From: CAIWHR01 sp963816925
GTDB taxonomy: Bacteria > Pseudomonadota > Gammaproteobacteria > Burkholderiales > Casimicrobiaceae
Reading direction: 5' to 3'
Assembly: GCA_963816925.1 (NCBI GenBank)
Contig: CAWFMY010000007.1
Coordinates: 1-64,000 of the forward strand
DNA length: 64,000 bases
The notes below the pieces were generated by a model that did no database searches, was not told the origin of the DNA, and saw only the letters and a program-made list of their open reading frames with translations. Positions 1-7,831 of the stretch are shown here, piece after piece; positions within the stretch are counted from its first letter, which is position 1; the number at the start of each line of letters is the position of its first letter. The position numbers were made by a program, and so were the translations under genes.

Positions 1-140
1 AACAGCGCAAGCACCCGCTCCACGTTCTGTTCGACCCGTGACGGGAGCGCATCCCATGACGTGCGCGGGACCTGCTCCGCGAACGCAAAATCCTGGAAAT
101 GCTCGACGACGTCGACCGTGAGCGCATTCACGATCTCCAT
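1..140 (-). CDS. XrtA-associated polysaccharide deacetylase (DUF3473 type), N-terminal fragment
   Basis: Only the first 46 codons lie in the window; the gene continues past the left edge. The start codon is the ATG complementary to 138-140. The peptide begins MEIVNALTVDVVEHFQ and continues to PSRVEQNVERVLAL, which matches the N-terminus of exosortase-A-associated polysaccharide deacetylases (NALTVDVEDYFQ type, followed by a PSRVExN motif). By family knowledge such proteins are carbohydrate esterase 4 enzymes that trim N-acetyl groups from the EPS. It sits 48 bases after the stop of the ATPase gene on the same strand, the usual order in XrtA loci. The assignment rests on a short stretch, but that stretch is very characteristic. 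Confidence 0.75.
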   Translation of the reverse strand, partial: MEIVNALTVDVVEHFQDFAFAEQVPRTSWDALPSRVEQNVERVLAL

Positions 141-188
141 AGAGGCGGTGAACGAATCACGCACGTGCGAAGAATCGGATTCCGTACG

Positions 189-1234
189 TTAGAGTTCGGT
201 GCCCGTTCCGGGCTCGTTGACGGATTTGTCCGGATGAAGGAGTCGATGGAGTAGGTCCACCGCCGTGGAGACGGTTCGCTCGAGGCGATCCATGCGCTCG
301 TCGAGTTGCTCGAGATGGCGGTGGAAGAACTTGGGGTCTGATCGCACGGATGACATGGGGTATCGCCAGCCGGGCCCCCGACCGCCGGGACGACCGACAT
401 TGCACCGCGCGTCGAATCCGACCCCATTTCCTCATCGATTTCGCGCGCAGCGCCTTTGACGTCCCCGGCTGTCACCGCGTGCTTTTCGCCCAGGTAGGAT
501 GCAAGCAGCAAACGGTTGCAGAGCGTATTGATCTTCCTGGGAATACCACTCGCGTAGCTGTGGATCAGATCGAAACATTCCGGCTCGAAACTAGGGTCGC
601 CCTGCCAGTTGACGTGCCGGAGGCGATGCTCGACGTAGGATTTCGTTTCCTCGGAGTCTAGTGGGCCCAGGTGATACGACGCGATCACCCGCTGGCGCAA
701 TTGCTGCATCTGGGGGCCTTGCATCATCTGGCGCAATTCCGGCTGTCCGATGAGGAAGCTTTGCAAGAGTGCCTGGTCGCCCAGCTGAAAGTTGGAGAGC
801 ATGCGCAGCTCTTCCAGCGCTCGGTCCGAGAGATTCTGAGCCTCGTCGACGACAAGCAACGCGCGTTTCTTGTCGACGACGAGCTGGCAGAAGTACGCCT
901 CCAGCGATGCGAGCAACACGGCTTTGTCGACGGTACGCACGGGGAGCCCAAAAGCCACACCGACGGCGCGCAGCAATTCGTCGGCATCGAGCTGTGTGCT
1001 GACAATCTGCGCAGCCACGACCTTCGACGGGTCGAGCTGCTCGAGCAGGCTTCGGACGATCGTCGTCTTGCCTGCTCCAATCTCACCAGTAATGACGATG
1101 AATCCCTCGCTTTGATACAGGCCGTACTCGAGATACGCAAACGCCCGCTTGTGACCGCGGCTGGCGAAAAAGAAGGAAGGGTCCGGATTGAGTTGGAACG
1201 GCTTTCCGGTCAGGCGATAGTATGCTTCGTACAT
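189..1234 (-). CDS. XrtA/PEP-CTERM-associated AAA ATPase (ExeA/GspA-like), frameshifted near the C-terminus
   Basis: A cytoplasmic AAA ATPase of the ExeA-like family that accompanies XrtA EPS loci; its role in export or assembly is not settled. Seen: MYEAYYRLTGKPFQ start, Walker A GEIGAGKT (residues 50-57), Walker B ALLVVDEAQ (about 125-133), and a sensor region ending in SGIPRKINTLCNR. The start ATG lies 7 bases after the upstream gene's stop, with an AAGG element. The frame as written runs on to 128 with a low-complexity Ser/Pro/Arg tail, but shifting by one base in the G5C3 run around 372-381 gives a coiled-coil-like tail (FFHRHLEQLDERMDRLE...) ending at a TAA at 189-191. The second reading looks like real protein, so I place the true end at 189 and call the shift a likely sequence error. 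Confidence 0.88.
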
Positions 1235-1241
1235 GGCGCCT

Positions 1242-2771
1242 TCATTTGAACGAGTAGGTCAGCCCCGCCAACGCGGCGACTTCAGTGTAACTCGGCACGA
1301 TGTCCGAATTCAGTTTCTGGAAGCGAATCCCCGCGGTCACCATCGTGTGTGCCGAAATGGGCGAGCTCAACTGCAGGAGCGCGCCTCCCTGATTCGTCCT
1401 GCCAATCAGTGGCGCATTCGCCGTAGTGCGCAACAAGAATGCCGTCAAGTTCAGTGCGGCCAATGGCGTGAGGCGATGCGTCCAGGTCAGGGTTGCGCCA
1501 AGCTGCGTATTGTTGTTGTTGACGTCAAATAGGGCCGGCAGAGTAGTTCCGGATGCGGTAATCGGTACATTGCGGAGTCGAAACAGGTTGAGAAACACGT
1601 CGTTGCGAGCGCCGATCAGGCCCATCGTCGCATTGAAATTCTCGGCGAGAATGACCTGCTCGGAGTAAACGTTGACCGCACCCGTGACCGTGGTTGGCAG
1701 GCCCGTCTGCTGAATCAGGTCTTGAACGGCCTGCTGCCGCTGCGTAGGGTCCGGTATGCGTGAGCTCAACAGCTGGTCCAGGAGCCCCTGGACATTCGCC
1801 CCTGGCGACAGAGTTCCGAGCTGTTCTGGAAAGGTCGTGATGTTGCGCGAGGCCGCAATGCTCCAGACGGAAAGGGGCGTTCGGTGAGCGGCCGACAGCA
1901 GATAGGACGTTCCGAAAAACCGATGTCCCGCATTGGCGACGACTGAAGTTCGCTCGGATGGCCGCCACTCGATTCCTCCGCCGTAGACGGCGCCGCTGTA
2001 GCTGCTGAATGGATAGCGGTTGTCCTCATAGCCGGCGTCGAGCTGGACTCGAAATTGCGGGCTCACAAGATAGCGCAATCCGCCACGAGCCACGTTGGTT
2101 CGCTGCGGTGCCTGGTTTTCGAATTTCACGTCCGTGAAGTCGAATTCACCAAACCATCGCAGCGGAGCGGCCGGACTCTGGATTTTTCCTAGCCACTCGG
2201 AGGTGTAGGAGTTGCTGGTTGTGATGGGCGCTCCGCTGAGATTCGTCCACGCGCTGTTGTTTCGCAATTCGAATTCGACGTTGCCCGGTGATTCGCCTTT
2301 GACGTATGGGCTCACGCGATAGGTCGACTGGGTGTAGCGGTTTTCGGTAGCCGAAGTCAGTCCCTGGGGCTGCGCGCCGAAGGGGGACAGGAATGGCTGC
2401 GAGACGGAAACAAAGCCCTCGATGAACAGAAATCGCTCGATGGCAGATATCGTTCCCAGCACATTTGCTGTCGGATAGGTATTGTTGTTTTCACTCCCCG
2501 TGCGCGCATAGAGCACGATGGGGAGCGCGATCGTGCCATCGAGTTTTGTCCGCGCGCCGAGTTCGCTGAACGTCAAGGTCGGCGTCACCTGCGTCACGAG
2601 ATCGCTTTGCCGATCGGAGGATGGCGACAAGTTGACGTTGTTCGTCAGTGTCTCCACCAAGCCGATGGAGGGTTCAAACCGCCACACCTGCGCCTCGACG
2701 CGCATCGCGCCGAGCGCGAGACCAAGTGCAAGGACGACGGAGGCGAAACGCCGGCGGGAAATCCGATCCAT
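1242..2771 (-). CDS. PEP-CTERM system-associated outer-membrane beta-barrel protein (TIGR03016-like)
   Basis: About 509 residues from the chosen start MDRISRRRF. An open frame extends upstream to 2873, but the downstream ATG gives a clean Sec signal peptide (basic RRR, then hydrophobic to VEAQ, cleavage before VWRFEP) and has a GGAG four bases upstream, so I prefer it. The mature part is rich in alternating aromatic/polar strands and Asn/Thr/Ser, ending in LAGLTYSFK with a C-terminal aromatic as in outer-membrane barrels. This matches the TIGR03016 family found beside XrtA, where it is thought to act in the outer-membrane step of EPS secretion. Uninterrupted. It lies between the kinase gene (58 bases upstream) and the ATPase gene (7 bases downstream), suggesting one operon. 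Confidence 0.85.
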   Translation of the reverse strand: MDRISRRRFASVVLALGLALGAMRVEAQVWRFEPSIGLVETLTNNVNLSPSSDRQSDLVTQVTPTLTFSELGARTKLDGTIALPIVLYARTGSENNNTYPTANVLGTISAIERFLFIEGFVSVSQPFLSPFGAQPQGLTSATENRYTQSTYRVSPYVKGESPGNVEFELRNNSAWTNLSGAPITTSNSYTSEWLGKIQSPAAPLRWFGEFDFTDVKFENQAPQRTNVARGGLRYLVSPQFRVQLDAGYEDNRYPFSSYSGAVYGGGIEWRPSERTSVVANAGHRFFGTSYLLSAAHRTPLSVWSIAASRNITTFPEQLGTLSPGANVQGLLDQLLSSRIPDPTQRQQAVQDLIQQTGLPTTVTGAVNVYSEQVILAENFNATMGLIGARNDVFLNLFRLRNVPITASGTTLPALFDVNNNNTQLGATLTWTHRLTPLAALNLTAFLLRTTANAPLIGRTNQGGALLQLSSPISAHTMVTAGIRFQKLNSDIVPSYTEVAALAGLTYSFK

Positions 2772-2829
2772 GGGACTCCGATGATGCTCCGATGCTTGCT
2801 GCCGACGTTCTGGTTGCGCCCGTCCCCAG

Positions 2830-3816
2830 CTAGCGCGGATCATCAGCCGAGTAATAGCCATAGTAGTTGCCAACCTCGGACCTGACAGTTTTGTTCAACG
2901 TCATCAACACGACGTCACAACGCTCGATCGTGGCGAGGGCATGGCCTACGGTTCGGCGCGGCGTTACGTCGGCCGCGACGACCACGACGATTTGTCCCAT
3001 TTGCGCGGCGAGGGCGGGCGCCTCGGCCGTGAGAAGCAAAGGGGGGGAATCGAAGATGACGATGCGATTCCGGTAACGCGACGTCAGCTCGTGCAGGAGT
3101 GCAGCCATCTTCTCGCTCGACAGGAGCTCGGTGGCGTGCTGATGGCGAATGCCCGCGGGAAGAAAGGTGAGGCGCTCGATATTGGTTTGCAGAAGTACCT
3201 GGCTGAGATCGAGATCGTCACGGATCAGGAGATCCATCAGCCCCGGCGACGGCGGGATTCCGAAAACATCCGGCAGCGATGGACGCGCGACGTCGCCATC
3301 GACCAGCAAAACCGTGGTGTCGAATTCCATGGCCATGCTGAGCGCGAGATTGGCCGCCGTGAACGTCTTGCCTTCGCCTGGCAGCGCGCTCGTCACCATC
3401 ACCAGGTTGCCATTGCGCACCGGGGTGCCGGATCTGGCTTGTGCATTTCTTATGATCGGACGCTTGAGCACGCGAAATTCGTGCGCGATCTGCGAATCCT
3501 TGGCGTCAGGTGTCACGAATCCGCGCGCCTTGAGGCGCCCGAGGTCGAGTTCAACGGACACCCGCGGCGTACTGTCTCCCCATTCGCCCGGGTCAGTGAG
3601 TGCGGCGGCATGCTCGCCGGCCGCCCGCGGGGCCATCGCAGGACCCGCCTCCGGACTGCGCGAATTGAACTCGCGCACGATGGCCTCCGGCGTAGGGACG
3701 CGCTCCCGCAGCGCCTTGGCCGTGTCCTCGTCCGCGTTGTCCGGAACGTCCCGCACCTCGGCGCCCGCCCGCTGCAGCTCCGCGAGGCGCTTGGCGGCCT
3801 TTTCGATCAGGCTCAT
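2830..3816 (-). CDS. XrtA-associated tyrosine autokinase (BY-kinase)
   Basis: A 328-residue bacterial tyrosine kinase of the CpsD/Wzc type that regulates chain length by cycling autophosphorylation with its Wzz partner. Seen: Walker A ALPGEGKT (about 144-151), Walker A' LLVDGDVARPS (170-180), Walker B IVIFDSPPL (252-260), and a C-terminal tyrosine cluster NYYGYY followed by SADDPR, the likely autophosphorylation site. The first 80 or so residues are a charged, probably flexible linker. The gene is intact and begins 10 bases after the stop of the chain-length determinant gene, which encodes the transmembrane activator part; the split arrangement (Wzz and kinase as separate genes) is the norm in XrtA loci. 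Confidence 0.92.
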   Translation of the reverse strand: MSLIEKAAKRLAELQRAGAEVRDVPDNADEDTAKALRERVPTPEAIVREFNSRSPEAGPAMAPRAAGEHAAALTDPGEWGDSTPRVSVELDLGRLKARGFVTPDAKDSQIAHEFRVLKRPIIRNAQARSGTPVRNGNLVMVTSALPGEGKTFTAANLALSMAMEFDTTVLLVDGDVARPSLPDVFGIPPSPGLMDLLIRDDLDLSQVLLQTNIERLTFLPAGIRHQHATELLSSEKMAALLHELTSRYRNRIVIFDSPPLLLTAEAPALAAQMGQIVVVVAADVTPRRTVGHALATIERCDVVLMTLNKTVRSEVGNYYGYYSADDPR

Positions 3817-3826
3817 CGCAGGGTCC

Positions 3827-5396
3827 TCATGCGGTACGGGATATCAGGAATGCAACGGTTATCACCGTGCAGAACGTCGCCAGCAATCCGCCCAATCCGC
3901 CGATGAAGAGCATCGTCCCGCGCCGCCGGCGCGCCCTTTCGGGGTCAACGACGACCATGGAGACGGCGCCGAGGACCGGTCGCCCGACGATGGCACCGAG
4001 CGACCGCAGATCCTGAAATGTCGGCACGAGCTCGTTGGTGACAAAGCTTGCGAGAACTCCAACGGCCAGTGCAAAGAGGAGCGCTGCGCCGAGCATGACC
4101 ATGCGCGTTGGCTGCACCGGTCTCTGGGAGACCCGTGGCGGGTCGACGACGCGGAAGGGCGCGCCCTCCGTTTCCTGCACGTTCACCCCCATCGTCGCGG
4201 CCTCGCGCCTCGCCAGCAGGTCGCTATAGGTCTTCTTCTGGATGTCATAGTCGCGATTGAGCTGGGCAAGTTCGGCCTCGACCTGCGGAACGATGCGCGC
4301 CTGGACCTTGAGCTGCGCGTATTCACTCTCGTATGCGGACAGCCGCCCTTGCAGCGATGCCGCCTTGGCCTCTGCATCGGCCAGTGCGACGCGCATCTTC
4401 TCGTATACCGGATTGCTTTCCATGGGCTCCACCGGTTTGCCGGATAGCGCTGCCGCCCGCTCGCGCGCTTGCCGCTCCTGTCGTTGCTGCACTTCCAGCT
4501 CGGCGATGACTCGCCGCGTGCCGACGACATCGGGATGCTGATCCGTATAAGTGCGCAACAATTCGTCGAGTTTGGCTTTTTGCGCGGCAATTCGCGCATC
4601 GATTTCGGGGACGGGCGGAGCGATGACGCCGGGCCGCCCGGCGGAAGAGATCGTGGGGGTCTGGCTGGCGAGGTCGCGTTTGTACGATTCGCGGGACTCG
4701 ATGGCGGAGCGCAATTCGAGTCTCGTATTGGAGATTTCGTCCGTCAGCCTCGACATCCGGCCGAAATAATCCTGCCCGGCCTGGCCGCTCTGTCCGGGAA
4801 CGCCGAGGTACTTGAGGCGGAAGTCCTTGAGACGGCCCTCCGCCAGCTGCAGGGTCTGCTCATAACGGGCGATCTGCTCATCCAGGAATTTGACCGCGGC
4901 CCGCGCATCCTGTCGCTCGTCGCCGACGCTGGATTGCACGAAGATCTTGAGCAGCGACTCGATGACGCTAAGCGCCCGTTGCGGGTCCGGATCGCGGTAC
5001 GAAATGATGTAGATGTTGCTGGTCGCGTTGCCGGTGAGATCGATCCGTTTCGTCAGCTGCTCGATGAGCGCCTCGCGCTCCGCAATACCGGTAGCGCCCT
5101 CATCCAGCTTGGCCATCTGGACGAGCTTTTCGATATTCGGGCCGGCTCAGCAACGTGCGGCTTATCAGCGCGACTTGCTCATTGAGATTCGGTTGGATGC
5201 TAAGGCCCGCCATCACCGGCCGCAGCATCGATTGAGTATCGACATAGGCGCGGGCGTTCGCGACGTAGTACTCGGGAATGAGCAGTGCGACGCCAATGCT
5301 GGCCACACCGGCGATCCAGGCCGCGGCGAGCCCGAAAAAGCGCCGGTTCCACATCCCGCGGAGGTGGAGCAGCAATTCTCGAAGCGCTTCGTTCAT
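3827..5396 (-). CDS. XrtA-type polysaccharide chain-length determinant (Wzz/GNVR), one frameshift
   Basis: Inner-membrane polysaccharide co-polymerase that sets EPS chain length. Seen: N-terminal Wzz domain starting MNEALRELLLHLRG, a first membrane helix (about residues 20-40, AAWIAGVASIGVALLI), long coiled-coil periplasmic region with repeated heptads (ERDYDIQKKTYSDLLARREAA, the GNVR-type segment), a proline-rich stretch before the second membrane helix, and a short cytoplasmic tail with another hydrophobic segment. The N-terminal 85 or so codons are in one frame and the rest in another; the switch falls in LLSRP(N)IEKLV at about 5139-5145, where one extra G explains it. Because the join reconstructs a continuous family sequence, this is probably a sequence error. 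Partner of the BY-kinase immediately downstream. Confidence 0.88.
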
Positions 5397-5427
5397 GCGG
5401 ACACCCGTCGATGCGGCATAAATATGC

Positions 5428-6081
5428 TCAGAAGTAGCTTTGCGGAATGATCAGGATGTCGCCGGGCCGCATGTCGGCATTGGCGGTGATGTCTCCGCCC
5501 CTGACCAGATCACGCAACCGAACGCTGTACAGCTTGCCGCCATCACTGACGCGGAAAATCGTGGCCCGGTTCCCGTCCGCGAAATCCGTCAGTCCACCAA
5601 CGGCGATCATCACATCCAGCAGCGTCATTTTCTTGCGATAAGCGAGGATTTGCGGCTTGGTCGCCTCGCCGATGACCCGGATCTGTTCGCTTGCCGGTCC
5701 TACAAAGTTGGTGACGACTACCGTCACCACAGGATCACGGATGTACTTGGCGAGGGCTTTCTCGATGTCGCGGGCGAGTTCGGGGGGGCTCTTGCCCAAC
5801 GCGGACAGGTCTTCGACAAGAGGCGTGGAAATCTTCCCGTCCGGACGCACCGGCACTGTCATCGAAAGTTCAGGATTGCGCCATACGATGACGTTCACGG
5901 TGTCCAGCGGTCCGATGGTGTAGGCGTAGTCGCCCGCCTGGGCTTCCCGCGGGGCGGGCGGATACGTGGGATTCATAGAACAGCCGGTCGCCAGCAACGC
6001 AAGGACAGCGCCCGCGAACGCCAGCCCGTTGCCAAGCATCCAGGGCCTCGAAGTGTCAGCACGCGTTCGGATCGGAATCAT
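5428..6081 (-). CDS. Polysaccharide export outer-membrane lipoprotein (Wza/EpsE-like)
   Basis: About 217 residues. The open frame reaches 6267, but the ATG at 6079-6081 (MIPIRTRADTSRPW) is preceded by AAAGGGA and puts a lipoprotein signal right at the N-terminus: hydrophobic LAFAGAVLALLATGC with lipobox LATGC, Cys about residue 34. Then a Poly_export domain (YTIGPLDTVNVIVW, VRPDGKISTPLVEDL) and one SLBB segment (IRVIGEATKPQIL...MTLLDVMIAVGGL), ending in GDILIIPQSYF. The protein is the outer-membrane channel or adaptor for EPS. It is short for Wza, as usual for XrtA-type exporters. First gene of the minus-strand core operon; its promoter must lie in 6082-6674. Confidence 0.9.
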   Translation of the reverse strand: MIPIRTRADTSRPWMLGNGLAFAGAVLALLATGCSMNPTYPPAPREAQAGDYAYTIGPLDTVNVIVWRNPELSMTVPVRPDGKISTPLVEDLSALGKSPPELARDIEKALAKYIRDPVVTVVVTNFVGPASEQIRVIGEATKPQILAYRKKMTLLDVMIAVGGLTDFADGNRATIFRVSDGGKLYSVRLRDLVRGGDITANADMRPGDILIIPQSYF

Positions 6082-6360
6082 GATTTTCCCTTTGTTAACA
6101 ATGACCCATGACCATGGTAACACCTCAATCTCACGGCGTGGAAATGACTGATCGACGAGTGCCTTTCGGCAATGCTCGATGCGTCGACGGTTGCGCCTGA
6201 GAACCGCAAGGCTTTCACGGCATGCTGCTCCCATCGGTACTCGCGATGTACCGATGTGAATATTCACGGGACGTTTGACCGCATTTCGTGGTTAATAAGC
6301 AACATCAGGATCGCGTTGAGGATATTGCGATATGTCCGCTCATTTCATATTTGCATAATC

Positions 6361-6375
6361 TATTGATTATCAATA
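6361..6375. promoter_or_regulatory. Perfect palindrome, candidate activator or IHF-type site
   Basis: TATTGATTATCAATA: 7-base arms (TATTGAT/ATCAATA) around one central T, in an AT-rich island, about 165-180 bases upstream of the sigma-54 -24 element. Position and symmetry suit an enhancer-binding protein; the sequence ATCAATATTTA also partly resembles an IHF site. Function is inference. Confidence 0.4.
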
Positions 6376-6539
6376 TTTAGGCGTACACTTTCGGACTGGT
6401 ATCACCGGCTTGTCATTAACCTGTCGCAACGTTCTGTTATGACGGATTTTATGTACTGCACAGCTGATTTGAGGATTCGACCCGCTTTGCTATCGTCCCC
6501 TTCCGCGGAACAAATACGTTCCAGCCAAATCTCAATCCC

Positions 6540-6555
6540 CGGCATGTCCATTGCT
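6540..6555 (+). promoter_or_regulatory. Sigma-54 (RpoN) promoter
   Basis: CGGCATGTCCATTGCT matches the -24/-12 consensus TGGCACG-N4-TTGCW at 10 of 12 defined positions, with the invariant GG (6541-6542) and GC (6553-6554) exactly 10 bases apart. Transcription would start near 6566, about 110 bases before the sugar transferase ATG. XrtA loci often encode the PrsK/PrsR pair, PrsR being a sigma-54-dependent activator, so this promoter type fits the system. Confidence 0.72.
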
Positions 6556-6674
6556 ACGCGCTATTCTGTCGCATATCGTCTTCGCAAATGGGGTCGAGAT
6601 AGAATGCCTTCGATATTGCGCTGCAATATCGCGCACCGTGCAGCCAAATCCACGGATTCTGGACGGCAACGATA

Positions 6675-7781
6675 ATGGACAGGCACGGCCCCACAAGCGT
6701 TGCGAGATTGGAAGCTCGCAGCGATGCCGCCAGGACCGATCCGCTGTCCGCGAACCCGTTTCTCAATCAGCTTCGTCTCGAGAAGCGGCGCGTCGATCGT
6801 TCCAAAGCCCCGCTGTCGATGGTTCTGTACCGCTACGACGGCAAGCACGAAGCGATGCTGAACGATGCACGGACGCTGGTGAGGTTCCTGCGCGGCAACA
6901 AGCGCGAAACCGATATCCTCGGGCAATTGAACAACGGCGTGATCGCGATCCTGCTACTGGATACCGGCCGGGACGGAATGCATCGATTCATGCAGAAGGT
7001 CGAAGTGCAGGCCGGTGCTCTGCCGTTCTCGTCAGTTGGCGAAACCTATCCCAATCATCTTTTCGAAACCGTGGCCAGGGGCGCCGAGTATTCGCTTGAA
7101 TTTCATTCGTTCGTTCTGGACGAATCTGCAGGGCCGAACAGACTCGGACTTTTCGCGAAGCGGGCATTCGACATTGTCGTCAGTGCCTCGCTGATTGTGC
7201 TTGCCATGCCGTTGATGCTGGTCGTGGGAAGCGCGATTGCGATGACGTCGCCGGGGCCCGTCATATTCAGGCAAAAGCGTCTCGGCAAGGGGTGTGCGCC
7301 TTTCATTTTTTACAAATTCAGATCAATGGCGCTCAATGTCGACGATTCGATCCATCGCGAGTTCGTGACTACGCTGATCAAGGGCGGCCACGAGGAAATC
7401 AATCAGCAGGATGCGGTCAAGCCACTTTACAAGATCAAATCCGATCCGCGCCTTACTCCGATTGGTGGCTTCCTGCGGAAGTCTAGTCTCGACGAACTCC
7501 CGCAGTTGTTCAATGTGTTGAAGGGGGACATGAGTCTTGTCGGGCCACGGCCCCCGCTGACGTATGAAGCCGAGAAATACCAGTCATGGCATCTGCGTCG
7601 AATACTTGAAATAAAGCCGGGCATAACCGGGCTATGGCAAGTCGAGGGCCGCAGCAAGGTGTCCTTCGACGAAATGGTGCGGATGGACCTTCGGTATACG
7701 CGCGACTGGTCGCTGATGCTCGATCTCAAGATTCTGGCCAAGACCGTCAGAGTCGTGCTAAGGCGCGATGGTGCTGTCTAG
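6675..7781 (+). CDS. Undecaprenyl-phosphate sugar-1-phosphate transferase with GGDEF-like N-terminal domain
   Basis: Starts the EPS repeat unit by moving a sugar-1-phosphate from a nucleotide sugar to undecaprenyl phosphate at the inner membrane. Residues about 160-368 are a complete polyisoprenyl-phosphate hexose-1-P transferase core: KRAFD (162-166) before one hydrophobic hairpin (166-190), FRQKRLG (198-204), KFRSM (214-218), SLDELPQL (271-278), GPRP (290-293), TGLWQV (318-323). Residues about 25-145 (NPFLNQLRLEKRRVDRSK, then LSMVLYRYDG, then RGNKRETDILGQL, then VIAILLLDT) resemble a degenerate GGDEF domain with no GGDEF motif, replacing the usual membrane bundle of WbaP-like enzymes. Intact; downstream of the sigma-54 promoter; no strong Shine-Dalgarno. 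Convergent with the operon at 7832. Confidence 0.92.
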   Translation: MDRHGPTSVARLEARSDAARTDPLSANPFLNQLRLEKRRVDRSKAPLSMVLYRYDGKHEAMLNDARTLVRFLRGNKRETDILGQLNNGVIAILLLDTGRDGMHRFMQKVEVQAGALPFSSVGETYPNHLFETVARGAEYSLEFHSFVLDESAGPNRLGLFAKRAFDIVVSASLIVLAMPLMLVVGSAIAMTSPGPVIFRQKRLGKGCAPFIFYKFRSMALNVDDSIHREFVTTLIKGGHEEINQQDAVKPLYKIKSDPRLTPIGGFLRKSSLDELPQLFNVLKGDMSLVGPRPPLTYEAEKYQSWHLRRILEIKPGITGLWQVEGRSKVSFDEMVRMDLRYTRDWSLMLDLKILAKTVRVVLRRDGAV

Positions 7782-7831
7782 GATTGGTGACCGGCGCGTG
7801 CGGCGGCCCGCGGACGAGGAATGAAGCGGCG

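Larger units (their letters stand above)
6082..6674. promoter_or_regulatory. Divergent intergenic control region between export core and sugar transferase
   Basis: No convincing gene in these 593 bases. The stretch about 6280-6480 is visibly AT-richer than its surroundings. It holds a perfect 15-base palindrome (6361-6375) and a strong sigma-54 promoter match (6540-6555) aimed at the sugar transferase. A near-inverted element (TGTTAAC ... GTAACA, about 6092-6122) lies just upstream of the export gene's ribosome site. I found no good sigma-54 match on the minus strand, so the promoter of the export operon is unidentified. Confidence 0.65.

Noticed and set aside
128..188. C-terminal extension of the ATPase in the as-written frame
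   Set aside because: Low-complexity Ser/Pro/Arg tail; the shifted frame gives a coiled-coil tail and a stop at 189.
671..1249. Plus-strand open frame of 192 codons opposite the ATPase
   Set aside because: It is the antisense of a gene with clear Walker motifs; no family features.
6082..6267. Longer N-terminus of the export lipoprotein
   Set aside because: The ATG at 6081 gives a proper lipoprotein signal and ribosome site; the extension does not.
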